Assembly (NCBI GenBank): GCA_027491945.1
Contig: JAOZFZ010000006.1
Coordinates: forward strand, 1 to 40,826
Origin: Thermoproteota archaeon
GTDB lineage: Archaea; Thermoproteota; Korarchaeia; JAOZGF01; JAOZFZ01
Reading direction: 5' to 3'
DNA length: 40,826 bases
Shown: positions 35,938 to 40,826 of the stretch, piece by piece
Position numbering within the stretch: position 1 is the stretch's first letter
Layout: each line of letters starts with the position of its first letter
The notes under the pieces: model-generated
Told to the model about the DNA's origin: nothing
The model's database searches: none
What the model saw: the letters and a program-made list of their open reading frames with translations, nothing else
Made by a program: the position numbers and the translations under genes

Positions 35938-36318
35938 ATGTCTAGCAATGAGCAAGTAGGAGGTTCCCTAGAAAACCTAAGGCGGTTGGGAGTAGAGCTT
36001 GAGAAGGCTAGAGCCAGCTTAGAAAACGTGATGATGACAAAGATTCAGCTTGAAAGGGAGATTAGGGAGACAGAGAATGCAATAGAGGAGATGAGCAAGT
36101 TAAAGGAAGGAGAGAGCGCCTTCAAACTCGTTGGTTATGTTCTTGTAAAAAAGAGCAAGGAGGAGTTGTTGGGGGAGCTGCAAGATAGGCTTATGGTGCT
36201 AAAGACTCAGCATAAGGAGAGCGAAGAGAGAGCAAAACGCCTTCAGCAGGAAATAAGAAGAATAGAAAGAGAGATAGTAGAGGAGAATAGAAGACTTCGC
36301 ACACCTAAGGCGCTTTAA
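35938..36318 (+). CDS. pfdB: Prefoldin beta subunit
   Basis: A 126-residue protein made of two long coiled-coil helices (about 8-60 and 75-123) joined by the beta hairpin SAFKLVGYVLVKK. With two alpha subunits it forms a hexameric jellyfish-shaped chaperone that hands nascent chains to the thermosome. The GTG at 35932 lies near an AAGGTG Shine-Dalgarno, and the ATG at 35938 seven bases beyond it is preferred. Last typical gene of the superoperon. Confidence 0.93.
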   Translation: MSSNEQVGGSLENLRRLGVELEKARASLENVMMTKIQLEREIRETENAIEEMSKLKEGESAFKLVGYVLVKKSKEELLGELQDRLMVLKTQHKESEERAKRLQQEIRRIEREIVEENRRLRTPKAL

Positions 36319-36357
36319 GACAGTTATTTTCAGTGTAGGATAAAGGGAATACTGGGG

Positions 36358-37215
36358 ATGGCCAATATCACTATAGATAACTTAACATTTAGATATAAGG
36401 GGGAGCAGAAACCAGCGTTGAACAGAGTGGACCTACGGATAGATGAGGGTGAATTCGTCTTAGTCTCAGGTCCATCGGGTTGTGGCAAGACAACATTAGT
36501 AAGAACGCTTAACGGGCTTATCCCTCATTTCTACGAGGGGGATATGAATGGTAGAGTGATTGTAAAGGGTTTAGACACCAGAACGCATGGAGTCGCCGAG
36601 CTCTCCAGACTAGTTGGTGTTGTTTTTCAGAATCCTGACAGCCAGTTCATAACCCTTAACGTAGAGCGGGAAATAGCATTTGGGTTGGAAAATCTTGGGG
36701 AGGATCCCAATGAGATAAAAGAGAGGGTTGAGGACATAATAAAGAGCTTTAATTTAGAGGATATAAGGGATAAACCTCCTTATATGCTCTCGGGTGGAGA
36801 GAAGCAAAAGGTGATCATAGCTGCCGTTTTAGCCATGGGAACGGAGATCCTTGTGCTTGATGAACCCACAGCCAGCCTCGACCCGGCTAGTTCCAGGCAG
36901 ATAATTGACTTAATACACAGGGTAAATGTGGAGAAGAATGTAACGGTCATACTAACGGAGCACAGAACCGAGTACGCCGCAAGATATGCTGATAGAGTTG
37001 TCATTATGGATAGTGGGAGAGTAGTAGCAAATGGAGATCCGAGAAGCGTCTTTCTTATAGAGAAGACGGAAAAATGCGGGGTTTTCATCCCTAAAACTGT
37101 TTCTCTCTATGAATTTCTGGCAAAGAGGGGATTCACACTGCCTAAGGTTCCGTTAAGCCCTGAAGAGGTAACCTCTCTGATAAGGGGGGAACGCGGTGTC
37201 CGGGAACCTCGGTGA
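36358..37215 (+). CDS. ecfA1: ECF-type vitamin/metal importer ATPase (EcfA1)
   Basis: A 285-residue ABC protein: GPSGCGKTT (38-46), VFQNPDSQFIT at the Q loop, LSGGEKQK (144-151), VLDEPTASLD, and H202. It pairs with EcfA2 to drive a substrate-specific S component through the EcfT scaffold; S components bind vitamins, cobalt or nickel. The S gene is not in the window. A 39 bp gap after prefoldin hints at a new transcript or read-through. It overlaps EcfA2 by 20 bp. Confidence 0.9.
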   Translation: MANITIDNLTFRYKGEQKPALNRVDLRIDEGEFVLVSGPSGCGKTTLVRTLNGLIPHFYEGDMNGRVIVKGLDTRTHGVAELSRLVGVVFQNPDSQFITLNVEREIAFGLENLGEDPNEIKERVEDIIKSFNLEDIRDKPPYMLSGGEKQKVIIAAVLAMGTEILVLDEPTASLDPASSRQIIDLIHRVNVEKNVTVILTEHRTEYAARYADRVVIMDSGRVVANGDPRSVFLIEKTEKCGVFIPKTVSLYEFLAKRGFTLPKVPLSPEEVTSLIRGERGVREPR

Positions 37216-38032
37216 TGATGTTAAACATGCAATATTGGTGGAGAACCTCTACTTTAGTTATGATGAGACCGAGGTTTTGAGAGGGGTTAACCTTAGAGTT
37301 GGAAGAGGCGAAATCGTGTTCATTATGGGAGCTAACGGTGCGGGGAAGACAACACTGGTAAAACATTTGAATGGCCTTTTAAAGCCGAAAAGGGGAAGGG
37401 TTGTAGTCTGGGGAATGGATACAAGAGATCATTCCGTAGCTGAGCTATCGCGAGTTGTAGGGTTTGTGTTCCAGAACCCTGACCATCAGCTCTTCGCTGA
37501 GAGTGTACGGGAAGAGATTGAGTTTGGACTTAGGAATATTGGGCTTGACGAAGAGGAGATAGAAAGAAGGGTCAAGGAGGTGGTGAAAAGGTTCGAGCTT
37601 GAGGACCTGGAGGAAAAACCACCCTTTACGCTTAGCGGTGGAGAGAAAAAGAGGTTAACAATAGCCTCGGTTATAGCAATGAACCCAAAAATTGTTGTGC
37701 TAGATGAGCCAACCATGGGACAGGACTATAGGCAGAAGCTTAACCTTAGAAGGATGATTGAGGAGATAGTTAAGGAGGGGCGAACAGTCGTCATAGTGAC
37801 TCATGACGTGGAGTTTGCCTCAGAGATTAAGGGAAAGGTTGTTGTACTAGATGATGGGAGGGTAGTGGCAGAGGGTACAAGAGAGACCGTCTTCACAGAT
37901 AGGGAGGTACTGATGAAAGCCTCTCTATCTCCACCGCAGCTAGTAGAAATAGCAGATAAGATAGGGCTTAGATTTAGGTGGTTTGAAAGCGTGGAAGAGT
38001 TAGGAGAGCATATTCTGGAGTGTTTAAGATGA
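37196..38032 (+). CDS. ecfA2: ECF-type importer ATPase (EcfA2)
   Basis: A 278-residue second ATPase: GANGAGKTT (45-53), VFQNPDHQLFAESV at the Q loop, LSGGEKKR, VLDEPTMGQD and THDVEF. The Q-loop NPDxQ pair in both ATPases is the ECF hallmark that distinguishes them from other ABC ATPases. GTG start with GGGGGAA upstream, overlapping EcfA1; the TGA overlaps the EcfT ATG. Confidence 0.9.
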   Translation: MSGNLGDDVKHAILVENLYFSYDETEVLRGVNLRVGRGEIVFIMGANGAGKTTLVKHLNGLLKPKRGRVVVWGMDTRDHSVAELSRVVGFVFQNPDHQLFAESVREEIEFGLRNIGLDEEEIERRVKEVVKRFELEDLEEKPPFTLSGGEKKRLTIASVIAMNPKIVVLDEPTMGQDYRQKLNLRRMIEEIVKEGRTVVIVTHDVEFASEIKGKVVVLDDGRVVAEGTRETVFTDREVLMKASLSPPQLVEIADKIGLRFRWFESVEELGEHILECLR

Positions 38033-38784
38033 GCCTGATAAAGAGTTTCCTCTATAAGCCTCAAGGAGGTTTTTTGCAAAGGCTGGATCCCAGGGCTAAA
38101 ATACTCATGGTCTTGGCCTTTTGGATCGTGACTCTCATCTTTACAGCCATGATTATCCAAATTTCCCTTTTACTTCTCCTCTTCACCATAGGTTTTTCTT
38201 GCGGAGTGGGCGGAAGGGTTAGGGAGGTTGTAAGAGGCGGTGCTCTCTTCACACTCTTTATAATAGTCATAAATTATCTGTTCTACGGGCAGGTAGATAG
38301 TGCTATTGGCGTTGGCCTTAGATTTTTGGTTCTGATGGTTTCCTCGTCTCTCTTTTTTGTTTCAACAACTCCCGAAGAAATGGGGCTGGTTTTGGACAGG
38401 CTGGGTTTCCCGTATAGTCTTTCCTTTGCACTGGTTACCGCTACAAGGTTTATACCGACACTGGCCCTTGAAGCACAGGAGATAATTGATGCCCAGAGGT
38501 CGCGCGGTCTAGAGTTGGAAAAGGGATCCTTTATAGCGAGAGTGAAAAAGTACCTCCCAATCCTTATTCCCCTAATAGTGAATTCGGTAAAAAGAAGCTT
38601 AGAGCTTGCAGAAGCTCTTGAGTCCAGATGCTTCGGTGCAGCTGAGAAGAGAACATCAATCCAACAGTTAAAGTTCTCCACACCAGACTATTTGATCTCC
38701 TTCTGCTCTTTGGCTGCTGTGATTCTAATGGTATGGCTTAGGTTTTGGTGCGGACTCGAACAGGCTATAAGCTTGGGTGTATGA
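38029..38784 (+). CDS. ecfT: ECF-type importer membrane scaffold (EcfT)
   Basis: About 251 residues with several hydrophobic spans in the first 110 residues and one at the end. The cytoplasmic coupling helices carry the two Arg-containing motifs QRSRG and ESRCFG that dock into the ATPase grooves. It starts at ATG 38029 (ATGA overlap with EcfA2); the upstream GTG 38020 is less likely. Ends tail to tail, 7 bp from the polyprenyl synthase. Confidence 0.88.
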   Translation: MSLIKSFLYKPQGGFLQRLDPRAKILMVLAFWIVTLIFTAMIIQISLLLLLFTIGFSCGVGGRVREVVRGGALFTLFIIVINYLFYGQVDSAIGVGLRFLVLMVSSSLFFVSTTPEEMGLVLDRLGFPYSLSFALVTATRFIPTLALEAQEIIDAQRSRGLELEKGSFIARVKKYLPILIPLIVNSVKRSLELAEALESRCFGAAEKRTSIQQLKFSTPDYLISFCSLAAVILMVWLRFWCGLEQAISLGV

Positions 38785-38791
38785 CACCGAA

Positions 38792-39859
38792 TCAGAGACG
38801 GCGTCTGATCACAAAGTCACAAAGGTCTGTAAAGAATTCACGTGAGTCGGCAAGAAGAGAGCTATTATTCTTTATCACATCCTTGGCCATTTTAGATAGC
38901 TGCTCCGCTCGTTTTCGGGCCTCCTCTAAGGCTCCACACTGAACAATAATATCCTTTATCCTTTTAACTTCATCAAGAGTAACCCTCTTGCTGCCGAGGT
39001 GACGCCGAATGAACTCTCTTTGATCAGGACTGGCCAGTTCAAGGGCGTAAACGATGAGGATAGTCTTCTTTCCACGCTTAATATCAGTCAAGACGGATTT
39101 CCCGGTTTCTTCCACCTTCCCAAAGGATCCAAGTATGTCATCCTGTATCTGAAAAGCGGCAGAAAGTGGCTCAATGAAGTCTCGGAAGGCCTTAAGCTGC
39201 GAATCGCTAGCACCGCCCAAGACGCCACCTATTAGTAGAGAGGCTTTAAACAACCATCCAGTTTTAAGGGACACCATGCTCAGGTACTCTTCCTCCGACA
39301 CCGCGCTTAATGCCTCAAATGTTAAGTCCAAGAGTTGACCCTCAATTATCCGATGGTAAGCGCCGATATACAGGTCAGCTGCCTTAATCTTTGAGTCAGA
39401 GGGGAATGGCGACCCTAGGAGTGCTTTGAGTCCCAGCTCGAAGAGAGTATCGCCACCAAGGATACCTATTGCCTCACCATAATCAACCGCTCGCTCGGCT
39501 AGGCCAAAGACTTCAAGATACCTTTTTTTATAAATCTCGTGAAATGTGGGCTTACCACGCCTTAGTACATCCTTGTCCATAATGTCATCGTGAATCAGAG
39601 ATGAGTTATGAAGAAATTCCACCGAGAGTGAAGCTCTTAAGATACCCTCTTCATTAACGCCTCCTACCGCCTTATAGGCCTCAATCAGAAGAGAAGGACG
39701 AAGCCTCTTGCCGCCTCTCAGTATAAACTCCTGAAGATCAGCGTAATAATCGCTGATCAGCTTGTTATTACATCTAGAGTAGACCTCAAGGAATCGACTG
39801 ATCTCCTCGTTTACTTTAGACTGGTAATAGGATAACTTCCTTTCAAGCACCTTTGTCAC
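38792..39859 (-). CDS. idsA: Polyprenyl diphosphate synthase (geranylgeranyl/farnesyl type)
   Basis: A 355-residue trans-prenyltransferase. The first aspartate-rich motif is DDIMD (91-95) followed by RRGKPT, and the second is QIQDDILG (238-244, D240 and D241), both essential for magnesium-bound diphosphate. It makes C20 (or C15) chains that become archaeal membrane lipids. Residues 86-90 (SSLIH) before the first motif set chain length, but I would not guess the product. Frame opens at GTG 39859 within GGTGA; a GTG three codons on is an alternative. Confidence 0.93.
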   Translation of the reverse strand: MTKVLERKLSYYQSKVNEEISRFLEVYSRCNNKLISDYYADLQEFILRGGKRLRPSLLIEAYKAVGGVNEEGILRASLSVEFLHNSSLIHDDIMDKDVLRRGKPTFHEIYKKRYLEVFGLAERAVDYGEAIGILGGDTLFELGLKALLGSPFPSDSKIKAADLYIGAYHRIIEGQLLDLTFEALSAVSEEEYLSMVSLKTGWLFKASLLIGGVLGGASDSQLKAFRDFIEPLSAAFQIQDDILGSFGKVEETGKSVLTDIKRGKKTILIVYALELASPDQREFIRRHLGSKRVTLDEVKRIKDIIVQCGALEEARKRAEQLSKMAKDVIKNNSSLLADSREFFTDLCDFVIRRRL

Positions 39860-39864
39860 CGGTA

Positions 39865-40053
39865 TCAGTATTCCTCCTCTTCACTGTATAGTGAGTAGAG
39901 GCTGAGGCCGACTCCTATGATCAAAAGCAAAATAAAAGCAGCAAAAAAGAGAACCTGACGTGATACTTCCTCAGAATAGATTAAAAGGAAGTAAAAGGCA
40001 GCAGAGAGGGCTACGCATGCCAAACCGATGCCAAGCACAATTAACCTGTTCAT
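39865..40053 (-). CDS. Small membrane protein of unknown function
   Basis: A 62-residue protein with two hydrophobic helices (about 3-25 and 33-55) and an acidic C-terminal tail EEEEY. GGAGG nine bases upstream supports the ATG. It stands between the ABCE1 gene and the polyprenyl synthase on the same strand, 5 bp before the latter, so it is probably co-transcribed with it. No family recognised; position suggests a link with membrane lipid synthesis but nothing more. Confidence 0.55.
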   Translation of the reverse strand: MNRLIVLGIGLACVALSAAFYFLLIYSEEVSRQVLFFAAFILLLIIGVGLSLYSLYSEEEEY

Positions 40054-40071
40054 TTGCTAACGTCCTCCGCG

Positions 40072-40083
40072 GTTCAGCTGAAC
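40072..40083. repeat. Perfect 12-bp palindrome in the leader of the small membrane protein
   Basis: GTTCAGCTGAAC reads the same on both strands. It lies about 20 bp upstream of the ATG at 40053, between an AAATTAAG-type AT box (minus strand) and the Shine-Dalgarno, so it could be an operator or transcript hairpin. One palindrome this short can also arise by chance. Confidence 0.3.
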
Positions 40084-40144
40084 TTAATTTTCGCCTCCTT
40101 AAAAATCTTCTACAGGTTTTCTGTTTGAACATTCTTCGAAAAAG

Positions 40145-40826
40145 CTAAGCATAGTAGTACTCTCCTTTACTTTTTTGGATTTTGTCGAGTTTGCTGCCGG
40201 GCTTGTTTATGCGTGGTCTATTGGTCTCCCTGTCTCTTCTAAAGGTTATCTGCATTTTGGCTAGAAAGAGGTTCATACCCTCCCGTAACGGCATGGGCCT
40301 CGATGCAATTCCCTGTCTTGAGGGCTGCCCAGAGAAAACTATCAGTCTATCGCTGATCGAGTCCACAAGGAGAATATCGTGATCCACAACAAAAGCCGCC
40401 TTTTCGCTTTGTTCAATGAGCTTTCTGATCAGGGAGATTAGCTTTAGCCTTGTTTCTGAGTCAAGGTATGCACTTGGTTCATCAAGAAGCACGATATCTG
40501 CTTCTTTGAAGAGCGCCACTACCACTGCTACTAGTTGCAGCTCTCCTCCACTTAGATTTCTGACATCCACCTCCAAAAGCCTATCAAGACCAAAGGATTT
40601 GACAGCCTGCTCCTTAAATTGCGTGGACTTTATGGTTGGGCCGAGCGTTTTCGTTAGAAATTCTTCAACTGTTCCCGAAAAGTCTGCACTCAGATATTGC
40701 GGCTTGTAGCTGACCCTGAGTTCACCCTCCACCTTTCCTTCATCGGGTTTAAGCACACCCGCCAACATTTTAATGAACGTAGTCTTTCCCGTGGCGTTTG
40801 GCCCTATTATCCCTATGATCTCTCCC
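40145..40826 (-). CDS. abce1: ABCE1 (RLI) ribosome recycling ATPase, C-terminal part, cut by the window edge
   Basis: The minus strand is open from the right edge. Visible are Walker A GPNATGKTT at the edge, LRVSYKPQYLSADF at the Q loop, LSGGELQLVAVVVAL, IVLLDEPSAYLD, VVDHDILL and the C-terminal GREGMNLFLAKMQITFRRD-like region; here PLREGMNLFLAKMQITFRRD. This is the second nucleotide-binding domain of ABCE1, the iron-sulphur ATPase that splits post-termination ribosomes. The N-terminal Fe-S clusters and first ATPase lie outside. The PSAYLD after Walker B and the extreme conservation are characteristic. Confidence 0.93.
   Translation of the reverse strand, partial: GEIIGIIGPNATGKTTFIKMLAGVLKPDEGKVEGELRVSYKPQYLSADFSGTVEEFLTKTLGPTIKSTQFKEQAVKSFGLDRLLEVDVRNLSGGELQLVAVVVALFKEADIVLLDEPSAYLDSETRLKLISLIRKLIEQSEKAAFVVDHDILLVDSISDRLIVFSGQPSRQGIASRPMPLREGMNLFLAKMQITFRRDRETNRPRINKPGSKLDKIQKSKGEYYYA

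Noticed and set aside
38795..38815. Inverted repeat ATCAGA...TCTGAT as a terminator between ecfT and the polyprenyl synthase gene
   Set aside because: It is inside the end of the synthase coding sequence and lacks a following T tract; archaeal terminators are mainly T-rich runs.
1..40826. tRNA, rRNA, CRISPR or transposase genes
   Set aside because: Looking through the intergenic stretches I found no cloverleaf-like block, regular spaced repeats or transposase motif. A dedicated search (tRNAscan, Rfam) would be needed to exclude small RNAs.

Overview
This is archaeal chromosome. It carries eukaryote-type ribosomal proteins (eL8, eS28, eL24, eS6, eS24, eS27, eL15, eS1, eL43), aIF2 gamma and aIF5B, Rpo7 and Spt4, a 20S proteasome alpha subunit, the exosome (Rrp4, Rrp41, Rrp42), RNase P proteins, SBDS, prefoldin, a Kae1-Bud32 fusion, class I lysyl-tRNA synthetase and ABCE1. 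TATA boxes of archaeal type precede several transcription units, and GGTGA Shine-Dalgarno sites with many GTG and TTG starts are common. I cannot fix the lineage from one window. A deep TACK-type archaeon such as Bathyarchaeia or Korarchaeia, or an unplaced euryarchaeal group, would all fit; AOR, GH39 and ECF and NitT-type importers suggest an anaerobic heterotroph.

Layout. Positions 1-11 kb are the accessory part, mostly minus strand: a 5'-broken glycosidase remnant at the left edge, a threonine aldolase, a large exported protein joining an alkaline-phosphatase-like domain to a GH39 glycosidase, and a five-gene cluster (binding protein, ATPase and permease of a NitT/TauT-type importer, a tungsten aldehyde ferredoxin oxidoreductase, a membrane protein). 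A divergent HTH-phosphoribosyltransferase regulator faces this cluster across a short promoter region with an inverted repeat. A surface-anchored M1 aminopeptidase follows.

Positions 12.9-19.2 kb are a plus-strand translation/transcription operon (eL8, eS28, eL24, NDK, aIF5B, eS6, aIF2 gamma, PIN protein, Rpo7, Spt4, eS24). It converges on a 53-codon eS27 gene read in the opposite direction, which is unusual. A second plus-strand unit (19.4-24.8 kb) carries an unknown protein, Kae1-Bud32, ITP pyrophosphatase, uS15, a DHH/RecJ-like nuclease, a Pcc1-like small protein and eS1. Minus-strand lysyl-tRNA synthetase follows, divergent from a sugar-phosphate nucleotidylyltransferase/acyltransferase, which converges on a YchF-like GTPase.

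Positions 29.0-36.3 kb are a complete exosome-proteasome superoperon: eL15, COG1325, Rpp30, Pop5, PsmA, SBDS, Rrp4, Rrp41, Rrp42, eL43, Brix/Imp4, Pcc1, prefoldin beta. A three-gene ECF importer energising module follows without an S component. The right end, minus strand, holds a polyprenyl diphosphate synthase, a small membrane protein and the C-terminal part of ABCE1, cut by the window edge.

The most interesting points are the phosphatase-GH39 fusion, the AOR/importer locus with its divergent regulator and symmetric repeat, the two Pcc1-like genes near a Kae1-Bud32 fusion, the inverted eS27 gene, the long inverted repeat between lysS and the nucleotidylyltransferase gene, and the unrecognised 134-residue protein before Kae1. 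No rRNA, tRNA, CRISPR array or insertion sequence was recognised.
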